Source: Gammaproteobacteria bacterium
GTDB taxonomy: Bacteria > Pseudomonadota > Gammaproteobacteria > Pseudomonadales > Azotimanducaceae_A
Direction of reading: 5' to 3'
Length of the DNA: 6,199 nt
Assembly (NCBI GenBank): GCA_002714125.1
Contig: PAWP01000058.1
Span: 12,663-18,861 of the forward strand
Shown: positions 1-5,655 of the stretch, piece after piece
How the letters are laid out: each line of letters starts with the position of its first letter
How positions within the stretch are numbered: position 1 is the stretch's first letter
Translations under genes and position numbers: made by a program
Notes under the pieces: generated by a model
What the model was told of the DNA's origin: nothing
Databases searched by the model: none
What the model saw: the letters and a program-made list of their open reading frames with translations, nothing else

Positions 1-32
1 ATATGACTAATCCAGAGACTATTGGATGTGCA

Positions 33-998
33 TCAGAGCCCATCGATTGACTCAATCGCCTCGGCCATAGCCCTATCAGCAGGCGCAGAGACTTCAAGTG
101 AATAGCCAGTCTCCGGCTCGTGCAAGACAATCGATTCGGCGTGCAACAGCATGCGCTGACTGCGCCTTCCGCGCGCTTTCGCATCCTGGCCCGTGGCCGC
201 AACTCCATACTTAGGGTCGCCCACCACAGGGCAGCCCTCACCAGCCGCATGAACCCGGATCTGGTGGGTTCGGCCCGTCACGGGTTCGGCTCTCACAAGA
301 GCGAGTGCATCACCCTGCCGCACCAGCGTAAATCGAGTCAGAGATGGCTTGCCGTTGTGGTGATCAATACGCGAGCGACGCTCTCCACCCCCACGCATAT
401 AGGTTGCCAGCGGCGCGTCCACCTCTCGCTTGCCAGACCAAATACCATCAAGCACCGCGAGATAGCGTTTACGCATGCCGTGCCGGGTGCGCAGCAAGGC
501 GTGCACCCTGCGTAGGAAACTGCGTTGCTTGGCAACCATAAGGCAACCGGAGGTTTCACGATCCAGGCGATGCACCAGTTCAAGCGTAAGTTCGGGGCGC
601 GAGGCCCGCAGAATCTCGATGACCCCGGCTGAGACGCCACTGCCACCGTGTACAGCCATCCCAGCAGGCTTGTCGATCACGATCAGCTGCTTGTCTTCAT
701 GCAGTATGCGTTCCTCCAACTCAGGCCGCGGGGCTACCCGGACCCGCGCCTCCCCCACGCGCACCGGCGGTATCCGAACGACGTCACCTTCGACCAGGCG
801 TGTAGCCGGTCGGGCCCGGGACCGGTTCACGCGAACCTCACCCTTGCGCACAATCCGGTATATGCGGGTGCGCGGCACGCCTTTCAGGCGCCGCAGAAGG
901 AAGTTATCAAGGCGTTGCCCCGCGTCATCAGCCGAGACCTCTTCCATTCTGACCCCTGGCGCTGCGCTGGAGCGGGGCCCCTTATTACTGTCTGACAC
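33..998 (-). CDS. rluC: Ribosomal large subunit pseudouridine synthase C (RluC)
   Basis: RluC converts uridine to pseudouridine in 23S rRNA; in E. coli it acts at positions 955, 2504 and 2580 in the cytoplasm. The 321-residue protein is close to the family length of about 320. An S4 RNA-binding domain covers roughly residues 24-80 (AGQRLDNFL, then RKGEVRVN and RIPPVRV). The RluA-type catalytic domain follows. It contains HGGSGVSAGVIE (117-128), the signature HRLDRETSG (143-151) with catalytic Asp146, and the closing motif RTHQIRVH (243-250). RIPPVRV and HGGSG resemble E. coli RluC more than RluD. The start is GTG at 996-998, chosen because AGGAG lies 6 bases upstream; this gives a short N-terminal tail before the S4 domain. 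The gene is transcribed divergently from rne, as in E. coli. Family is certain; the exact target sites are inferred from the family. Confidence 0.95.
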   Translation of the reverse strand: MSDSNKGPRSSAAPGVRMEEVSADDAGQRLDNFLLRRLKGVPRTRIYRIVRKGEVRVNRSRARPATRLVEGDVVRIPPVRVGEARVRVAPRPELEERILHEDKQLIVIDKPAGMAVHGGSGVSAGVIEILRASRPELTLELVHRLDRETSGCLMVAKQRSFLRRVHALLRTRHGMRKRYLAVLDGIWSGKREVDAPLATYMRGGGERRSRIDHHNGKPSLTRFTLVRQGDALALVRAEPVTGRTHQIRVHAAGEGCPVVGDPKYGVAATGQDAKARGRRSQRMLLHAESIVLHEPETGYSLEVSAPADRAMAEAIESIDGL

Positions 999-1004
999 GA
1001 TCGT

Positions 1005-1009
1005 CTCCT
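1005..1009 (-). promoter_or_regulatory. Shine-Dalgarno sequence of rluC
   Basis: On the minus strand this reads AGGAG, 6 bases before a GTG codon. It fixes the GTG at 996-998 as the likely rluC start. The next in-frame ATG is at residue 18, just before the S4 domain, and would be the alternative start. Confidence 0.75.
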
Positions 1010-1066
1010 ATTAAGCAGCTCCAAAAGAGCCACATTGCAACTCTCGTGGCGAACACGCATGAGAGC

Positions 1067-1075
1067 TGTTATTAT
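1067..1075 (+). promoter_or_regulatory. Candidate extended -10 promoter for rne
   Basis: The sequence TGT-TATTAT combines a TGn extension (1067-1069) with a -10-like hexamer (1070-1075) matching TATAAT at five of six bases. The hexamer 17 bases upstream, TGGCGA (1047-1052), is a poor -35, which an extended -10 promoter can tolerate. Transcription would begin near 1082 and give a leader of about 480 nt. The complementary strand of the same spot reads GATAAT, so a -10 element for rluC could overlap it, but no good -35 was found for that direction. Confidence 0.35.
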
Positions 1076-1143
1076 CGCCGCTCGACGGATCAGGCGTGAC
1101 ACGGTTCTCCGCTAGTCACCCCGGCACGGTCCAGTCGCGGAAC

Positions 1144-1175
1144 GACAGTTACGAGTTTAGTAACCTCGGGGTGTC
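1144..1175 (+). promoter_or_regulatory. Leader stem-loop 1 (rne)
   Basis: An inner stem GTTAC (1148-1152) pairs with GTAAC (1160-1164) around a 7-base loop. An outer stem GACA (1144-1147) pairs with TGTC (1172-1175) across a 7-base one-sided bulge. The structure is imperfect and on its own only suggestive. It lies directly before the stronger stem-loop at 1181-1206. Confidence 0.3.
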
Positions 1176-1180
1176 CAAAC

Positions 1181-1206
1181 CCGGATGGCACGTATCGCCA
1201 TCCCGG
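1181..1206 (+). promoter_or_regulatory. Leader stem-loop 2 (rne), 7-bp perfect core
   Basis: GGATGGC (1183-1189) pairs perfectly with GCCATCC (1197-1203) around the loop ACGTATC. Two more C-G pairs (C1181 and C1182 with G1205 and G1206) extend it past a bulged C1204. It is a sturdy hairpin in the presumed rne leader with no U-tract after it, so a regulatory or processing element is more likely than a terminator. Confidence 0.45.
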
Positions 1207-1267
1207 TGCCATGGATACCACTGCCGGCCCGACGCACCCGACCGAGCAAGTACCGTCACGTTGGTCT

Positions 1268-1279
1268 GGGGCTTGCCCC
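1268..1279 (+). promoter_or_regulatory. Leader stem-loop 3 (rne), GGGG-CTTG-CCCC
   Basis: Four G bases and four C bases flank CTTG, which as RNA is a CUUG tetraloop, a known stable tetraloop class. A T-G wobble pair (1267/1280) may lengthen the stem. It is short but GC-only, so it should form if this region is transcribed as the rne leader. Confidence 0.35.
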
Positions 1280-1296
1280 GCCAACCCGAAAATCGC

Positions 1297-1312
1297 CCCG
1301 GCCGCGGCCGGG
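1297..1312. repeat. 16-bp perfect GC palindrome
   Basis: CCCGGCCGCGGCCGGG is its own reverse complement over all 16 bases and contains only G and C. In RNA it can fold as a 6-bp stem (1297-1302 with 1307-1312) closed by CGCG. As DNA it could be a binding site for a dimeric protein. It lies about 250 bases upstream of rne, in the leader. No known operator is recognised. Confidence 0.5.
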
Positions 1313-1525
1313 TAATCATAACTGCGATCGGTTGAACAACGAATCAGGACGAATCACATCGTTTCGATGCAGACGCGGACTCGAGCGGTACAGACGGATT
1401 CCATAGCGCCTTCCAACGAGCGCCCGTTTGCTTCCGAGCCGTCCCATCAGCACACCGAGACACTGGTTTCCGAACCTTGTCCAACACACACAGCACAAGA
1501 CAGGAGCGGGCTTTGAGAACTCCTT

Positions 1526-1548
1526 GATTCGACGTCCCGACGCGAATC
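1526..1548 (+). promoter_or_regulatory. Stem-loop next to the rne start region
   Basis: GATTCG (1526-1531) pairs with CGAATC (1543-1548). Inside, past a bulged A1532, CGT (1533-1535) pairs with ACG (1540-1542) around CCCG. The 9-bp compound stem ends 14 bases before the rne ATG, so it would sit at the edge of the ribosome footprint. The short stretch between stem and ATG has no strong Shine-Dalgarno sequence (only a weak AGTGAAG). This makes translation of rne plausibly sensitive to the structure or to its cleavage. That function is inference. Confidence 0.45.
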
Positions 1549-1562
1549 TCTAGTGAAGTCTG

Positions 1563-4445
1563 ATGAAAAGAATGCTGATCAACGCAACTCACCCCGAGGA
1601 GTTGCGAGTCGCCCTCGTAGATGGGCAGCGGTTATACAACCTCGATATAGAAAGTACCTCAAGGGAGCAGACCAAGGACAACATCTATAAAGCCAGAGTC
1701 ACCCGGGTCGAGCCGAGCCTCGAGGCCGCGTTTATCGACTTTGGGGCCTCGCGTCACGGCTTCCTGCCACTCAAGGAAGTCTGGCCCGGTTATTACTCCG
1801 ACAAGGCCAAAGGCGATGGCAAGAGTGACGGCAAAGGCCGGTTCACCATCAAACAGGCCCTCCATGAAGGTCAAGAAATCGTCGTCCAGGTACAGAAGGA
1901 GGAGCGAGGCAATAAAGGTGCCGCGCTGACCACCAAGATCAGCCTGTCCGGACGTTATGTAGCGCTCTCCAAGGACCCCACCGCAGGTGGCGTCTCCCGC
2001 AGCATGAGCGATGATGATCGTAAAACCGGTCGTGAACAGCTCGCCGAACTAAACATGCCCCAAAATATGGGCGTGATCATCCGAACCGCTGGCGCCGGGC
2101 ATACCGTCGAGGAAATGCAGTGGGACCTCGATCACCTGGTTCAGACCTACGAGATGATCGAACAGGCATCTGAGACCAAAGCTCCGTTTCTCATCTATCA
2201 AGCCTCAGATGTCATCAAGCGGGCGCTCCGCGACTACCTGCGTGATGATATCGGCGAGATCCTTGTTGATTCGCCCCAAGGTAAAGAACACGCCCAGCAG
2301 TTCATCGACGACTTCATGCCGCAGTTCAGCAGCCGCGTGAAGCTTTACGACGGCAGCACGGTGCCTCTGTTCAACCGTTACCAGATCGAAGGCCAGATCG
2401 AGAGCGCGTTCAGCCGCGAGGTGCGCTTGCCCTCCGGGGGCTCGATCGTCATAGATCCAACCGAAGCGCTTGTGTCAATCGATGTCAACTCCGCCCGTGC
2501 CACGAAGGGCTCTGATATAGAGGAAACCGCCCTCAACACCAACCTCGAGGCGGCTGACGAGGTTGCCCGGCAATTGCGCTTGCGTGATATAGGTGGCCTG
2601 ATGGTGATCGATTTCATCGACATGTCATCCACTCGTAATCAGCGTGCGGTTGAACAGCGCATGCGCGAGGCGCTGTCGATTGACCGCGCCAGGGTCCAGA
2701 CAGGCAAAATCTCCCGTTTCGGCCTGCTCGAAATGAGCCGACAGCGTCTCCGACCCTCACTGGTCGAAACGAGTGGCGTCGTCTGCCCACGGTGTGCCGG
2801 ACTCGGCATGATTCGTGATGTTGAATCACTTGCATTCTCAATCATCCGCCTCGTCGAAGAAGAGGCGTTGAAGGAGTCTTCGGCTGAAATCCGCGCGATC
2901 CTCCCGGTATCAGTAGCTTCGTTCCTGTTGAACGAAAAGCGTGAGGCAATTATCGAAATCGAAACGCGGCACGGCGTAAAGGTTGTGGTCGTGCCGTCGA
3001 CGGACCTTGAAACACCTCATTACTCCGTAGAACGGATCCGCCAGGCAGATGCTGAAGAGTCTTCGGAACCCAGCTATGAACTGGCAGCTGAGGCTGAAGC
3101 GGAACCAGAGCCTCAGCGCGATCGAGCCCAAAGTGCCCCCGCTGTGCCGGCCGTGCAGCCGGCCCGTAGAACCACACCAGCCCCAGTGCCGGCTCTGGAG
3201 CCTGCACTGCCCGACGGCAATGATGCCGATACAGCGCCCCAACTGGGTCTCTTTGCCAGGATCGTCAGCATTCTGTTCCCGCCCGCCCCGAAGCGCAAAC
3301 CGAAACCACAGCGTCGCAAGCGTGGCGGGCGCCGGCGCGGCAGTGACAATCGTGGTCGCAAGGACCACGGTCAAAATAACAACCGCAACAATAGTCAAGA
3401 CATTGACAATAACGAGCGAGAAGATAGTAACGCCCGTAGGGATAGTCGGCGCGGCGAAGGCCGCAGAGGCAATCGTAGGGGCGGCCGCGGACGCCGAGGC
3501 GACCAAGGTAACGACGTACGCAGGTCGAACTCCGAGAACGTTACCGAAGGAACCGAGAAGCCACGCCAGGATCAACACCAAGAAGAACGCAACGAGAGCA
3601 ACAGGCACTCACGTCGGCGAGGTCGCCGTGGGCGCGGAGGTAACCGGTCAGATAGTCCTCGCGGGCAGCAGGCAGAAGAAACCATTGAAATGGATGCAGA
3701 CGCGGAAACAAATGAAGCTCGCGTCGAGCATAGTTCGGAAAACACTGCGGGCACCAACGATAAGGGGCTCCAGGGTTCTCGATCGGGCCGCCGTCGGTCA
3801 GGCTCGCATGGCTCCAGAGTTGCGCGCCTACAGGCCGAATCCGCCGAGACGATGGGCGAACCAGAGTCTTCAGAAGCCGCAAGCACAGAGGGCGTCCATG
3901 AAGTCAGCCCGAGAGCAAACCACGTCGAGCCGAACGATGCATCTAAGGCAGTGGAATCCGAAGCGAAGCAAATGCCCCAGGCGCACAACCAACCCTCCCC
4001 AGCCGCACCGGTACCCCCTCCAGACCAACCAGTACCGGAACCATCGCCTACAGCAGCCCAAGCGGTCACTGAACCCGAGCCGGCGCCAGCGGCCTCAATA
4101 GTATCTGCCGCCACCCGTGGCCGCGCTGCAAACGATCCACGTGACCGACCTAGTGCCACCGCTACCAAAATCGTTACGCTGGATGGAACGCCGCGGGCTG
4201 AGCCACCAGTATTGGATGAAGGCAACCGCGACGCTGGCGAGGACCACCCGAGCGTAAGGGGTCGCGCAGCAAACGATCCTCGCATCGGCGGCAATGTATC
4301 CACCGCTCGTATCGTCGATGGCACAGTCGCTTCTGTTCTTGAACCTTTGCCTGAGTCACCGAGGAAAACTGCCGCAGATCACCCAAGCCAACGCGGTCGG
4401 GCGCCTAACGATCCACGCGGTGCCGGAGATGTCGCAGCGGGCTGA
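1563..4445 (+). CDS. rne: Ribonuclease E, essential endoribonuclease and RNA degradosome scaffold
   Basis: RNase E makes 5'-end-sensitive cuts in AU-rich single-stranded RNA for mRNA decay and for rRNA, tRNA and sRNA processing. The start is certain because MKRMLINAT matches the conserved N-terminus of the family. In the catalytic half, an S1 domain with RNase H-like parts leads to a DNase I-like domain. That domain has the metal ligands Asp307 ([10 protein letters not shown]) and Asp350 (VIDFIDM), followed by the zinc-link CPRC (Cys408, Cys411) used for tetramer formation. The small domain follows, ending near residue 493. The C-terminal half is low-complexity. It has an acidic and Pro/Ala-rich linker, then a short amphipathic helix at about 561-572 ([12 protein letters not shown]) like the E. 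coli membrane-targeting segment. Arg-rich clusters come next (about 577-600, 624-646, 681-700, 740-756), then a Pro/Glu linker and three RGRAxNDPR motifs at the end. At 960 residues it is somewhat shorter than E. coli RNase E (1061). The Shine-Dalgarno sequence is weak, and the long leader suggests autoregulation. Confidence 0.97.
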   Translation: MKRMLINATHPEELRVALVDGQRLYNLDIESTSREQTKDNIYKARVTRVEPSLEAAFIDFGASRHGFLPLKEVWPGYYSDKAKGDGKSDGKGRFTIKQALHEGQEIVVQVQKEERGNKGAALTTKISLSGRYVALSKDPTAGGVSRSMSDDDRKTGREQLAELNMPQNMGVIIRTAGAGHTVEEMQWDLDHLVQTYEMIEQASETKAPFLIYQASDVIKRALRDYLRDDIGEILVDSPQGKEHAQQFIDDFMPQFSSRVKLYDGSTVPLFNRYQIEGQIESAFSREVRLPSGGSIVIDPTEALVSIDVNSARATKGSDIEETALNTNLEAADEVARQLRLRDIGGLMVIDFIDMSSTRNQRAVEQRMREALSIDRARVQTGKISRFGLLEMSRQRLRPSLVETSGVVCPRCAGLGMIRDVESLAFSIIRLVEEEALKESSAEIRAILPVSVASFLLNEKREAIIEIETRHGVKVVVVPSTDLETPHYSVERIRQADAEESSEPSYELAAEAEAEPEPQRDRAQSAPAVPAVQPARRTTPAPVPALEPALPDGNDADTAPQLGLFARIVSILFPPAPKRKPKPQRRKRGGRRRGSDNRGRKDHGQNNNRNNSQDIDNNEREDSNARRDSRRGEGRRGNRRGGRGRRGDQGNDVRRSNSENVTEGTEKPRQDQHQEERNESNRHSRRRGRRGRGGNRSDSPRGQQAEETIEMDADAETNEARVEHSSENTAGTNDKGLQGSRSGRRRSGSHGSRVARLQAESAETMGEPESSEAASTEGVHEVSPRANHVEPNDASKAVESEAKQMPQAHNQPSPAAPVPPPDQPVPEPSPTAAQAVTEPEPAPAASIVSAATRGRAANDPRDRPSATATKIVTLDGTPRAEPPVLDEGNRDAGEDHPSVRGRAANDPRIGGNVSTARIVDGTVASVLEPLPESPRKTAADHPSQRGRAPNDPRGAGDVAAG
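4113..4424 (+). repeat. Three-copy degenerate repeat in the RNase E C-terminus (RGRAxNDPR)
   Basis: The cores are [10 protein letters not shown] at residues 851-860 (from base 4113), [10 protein letters not shown] at 898-907 (from 4254) and [10 protein letters not shown] at 943-952 (from 4389). Core spacing is 47 and then 45 residues. The intervals share a weaker pattern: a T-(K/R)-IV-DGT stretch, a proline-rich stretch, then DHPS just before copies 2 and 3. They are therefore diverged tandem units and not isolated motifs. NDPR motifs in the RNase E tails of pseudomonads have, as I recall, been linked to binding of a degradosome partner such as PNPase; a similar docking role here is inference. 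Confidence 0.8.
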
Positions 4446-4490
4446 CTTTGCTTCCTGTAGCAACGTTAAAAAAGAAGGCCATGACTGTTT

Positions 4491-4527
4491 GAAGAGTGCG
4501 CCCGGTTACCGCCGCGGCGCTCTCTTC
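4491..4527. terminator. Strong hairpin between convergent rne and murB
   Basis: Arms 4491-4502 and 4516-4527 pair over 11 of 12 positions with one T-T mismatch, around a 13-base loop that can itself form CGG-TTA-CCG. The hairpin starts 45 bases after the rne stop and ends 4 bases before the murB stop, so it could close both transcripts. No U-tract follows directly on the plus strand. On the minus strand a run of six T (complement of 4468-4473) comes 17 bases after the stem, too far for a classic intrinsic terminator. It may therefore be a 3'-end-protecting stem or assist Rho. Confidence 0.5.
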
Positions 4528-4531
4528 TGCA

Positions 4532-5554
4532 TCAAGACTCGGGAAAGCAGTCCGGCTCTATCTCAAGCGTCAATCCGAACGCGTCTTGCACCCGACGCTG
4601 CACCTGCTGCGAGAGTGCTTCAATATCGGCCGGGCGTGCATTGCCCCGGTTGACCAGCACCAATGCATGTTGCTCCGAAACCATGGCTCCTCCGACAGCC
4701 ATACCCTTGCACCCAGCCCGCTCGATGAGCCAGCCAGCGCTCACCTTGTAGCCGCCTTCCGCCTCCCAGCTGACAAGATCTGGGTTAGCAGCAAGTAGCG
4801 CTTGCGTCGACTGCTTCCCAATTATCGGGTTCTTGAAGAAGCTGCCTACATTCGGCGTTAAGCCGAGATCAGGCAGCCGCGCTGATCTCAATGCCATGAC
4901 GGCGGCACGTACCGCACGTGCGTCAGGATGCGCCCCAGCCCAAGCAGCGACGCCTGGGTAGGCCAGGTTCGGCAGAAACTTGGCGTCTACAAATAGACTG
5001 ACCTCGCAGATGATGTACCGCCCACGGGCCGACGACTTGAAAATGCTGTCCCGATAACCAAACCCACACGCTGCGCGATTGAGTTCGACAAACTGGTCTG
5101 TGCGCCGATCAAACGCGGTAAGGTGCGCGAACCGGTCCGACAATTGCGTCCCGTAAGCACCAATGTTCTGTACGGGCGCGGCCCCTACCGTCCCCGGGAT
5201 CATCGAGAGATTCTCGAGGCCAAACCCGCCCTGATCAATAGCATAGTCGACTAGCGGATCCCAGTATTCTCCCGCGCTCGCAGTCAGCAGACCATTGATG
5301 CAGGATCGACCATGAATGCTCATGCGCAGCGTAAGTCCGGGCAGATCGTTTCTCAGTACCACATTCGAACCGGCTCCAAGCACCTGCAGGGCAATGCCCT
5401 CCCTTGCAACCATACCAGCGGCTTGAGCAACATCGGCCAGACTTTTCGCGACGGCAAAACGCTCGGCCTGGACAGTTAGCCTCAAGGTGTTGAAGGACGC
5501 AAGAGAGACATTTTTCTGGATTTCCACGTTTGACGTTCCGAATTTTCCGGCCAT
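4532..5554 (-). CDS. murB: UDP-N-acetylenolpyruvoylglucosamine reductase (MurB)
   Basis: MurB reduces UDP-GlcNAc-enolpyruvate to UDP-MurNAc with NADPH and bound FAD, the second committed step of peptidoglycan precursor synthesis in the cytoplasm. The 340 residues match E. coli MurB in length (342). NTLRL (22-26) and VLGAGSNVVL (58-67) begin the FAD-binding domain, and IPGTVGAAPVQNIGAYG (119-135) is the main flavin-binding stretch. The catalytic set is Arg168 in YRDSIFK, Ser238 in GSFFKNP and Glu333 near the C-terminus. LAYPGV around Tyr199 aligns with the substrate-capping Tyr190 loop of E. coli, so this is a type I enzyme. The ATG at 5552-5554 adds about ten residues before the usual N-terminus and lacks a clear Shine-Dalgarno sequence; a GTG at residue 10 is an alternative. 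The gene converges on rne and is divergent from the dehydrogenase remnant. All key residues are present, so the gene should be functional. Confidence 0.96.
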   Translation of the reverse strand: MAGKFGTSNVEIQKNVSLASFNTLRLTVQAERFAVAKSLADVAQAAGMVAREGIALQVLGAGSNVVLRNDLPGLTLRMSIHGRSCINGLLTASAGEYWDPLVDYAIDQGGFGLENLSMIPGTVGAAPVQNIGAYGTQLSDRFAHLTAFDRRTDQFVELNRAACGFGYRDSIFKSSARGRYIICEVSLFVDAKFLPNLAYPGVAAWAGAHPDARAVRAAVMALRSARLPDLGLTPNVGSFFKNPIIGKQSTQALLAANPDLVSWEAEGGYKVSAGWLIERAGCKGMAVGGAMVSEQHALVLVNRGNARPADIEALSQQVQRRVQDAFGLTLEIEPDCFPES

Positions 5555-5579
5555 GTTCGCTAAATTGCGTGAGCATCGA

Positions 5580-5585
5580 AGTATA
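5580..5585 (-). promoter_or_regulatory. Candidate -10 element for murB
   Basis: On the minus strand this reads TATACT, matching TATAAT at five of six positions, 25 bases upstream of the murB ATG. It implies a leader of roughly 20 nt. No good -35 hexamer is visible at 16-18 bases spacing (an A-rich stretch occupies it), so the call is tentative. Confidence 0.3.
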
Positions 5586-5641
5586 AGGTTGATACAAGGC
5601 TGTTTTTACCCCGACAGCGCTGCACATTCCCTGCCTGTTTC

Positions 5642-5646
5642 GGAGG
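5642..5646 (+). promoter_or_regulatory. Relict Shine-Dalgarno sequence of the dehydrogenase pseudogene
   Basis: GGAGG lies 9 bases before an ATA codon at 5656-5658, where the homologous protein would begin with Met-Asn-Leu-Gln-Asp-Lys. The ribosome site has survived while the start codon appears to have changed from ATG to ATA. Confidence 0.55.
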
Positions 5647-5655
5647 CAAGAACCC

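Larger units (their letters stand above)
999..1562. promoter_or_regulatory. Divergent rluC/rne intergenic region containing the long rne leader
   Basis: No credible protein gene lies in these 564 bases; the short open frames here have no recognisable motifs or good start signals. The region must hold the rluC and rne promoters. The rne-proximal 480 bases or so probably form an untranslated leader. It is dense in inverted repeats: 1144-1175, 1181-1206, 1268-1279, 1297-1312 and 1526-1548, plus short ones at 1357-1369 (CATCG-TTT-CGATG) and 1465-1476 (GGTT-TCCG-AACC). E. coli rne has a leader of about 360 nt whose stem-loops let RNase E cut and so repress its own mRNA (Rfam rne5 family). Length, position and structure here fit the same role. 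Homology to rne5 was not tested. An inverted repeat CTCTC/GAGAG (1041-1045 / 1061-1065) sits beside the candidate promoter and could be an operator, but this is weak. Confidence 0.6.

Noticed and set aside
10..27. Inverted repeat ATCCA/TGGAT just after the rluC stop as an rluC terminator
   Set aside because: The stem is only 5 bp with an 8-base loop and no T-run follows on the minus strand within the window, so it is too weak to call.
1096..1406. Short plus-strand open frames in the rne leader as possible leader peptides
   Set aside because: They have no convincing Shine-Dalgarno sequence, their compositions are Arg/Pro-rich as expected from GC-rich non-coding DNA, and they overlap the inverted repeats of the leader.
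2910..3608. Antisense open frame with a hydrophobic, Val/Ala/Thr-rich product resembling a membrane protein
   Set aside because: Its hydrophobic look comes from reading the antisense of Arg/Asn/Asp codons of the RNase E scaffold. There is no family match and no promoter or ribosome site of note.
3049..4101. Long plus-strand open frame (350 codons) in another frame inside rne
   Set aside because: It overlaps the Arg/Pro/Glu-rich scaffold region of rne, whose skewed composition suppresses stops in other frames. The translation has no recognisable domain, and the rne frame is clearly the coding one.
3572..4324. Antisense open frame of 250 codons over the end of rne
   Set aside because: It is Ser/Pro/Arg/Gly-rich low complexity, the mirror of the rne tail, with no motif, so it is treated as a shadow frame.
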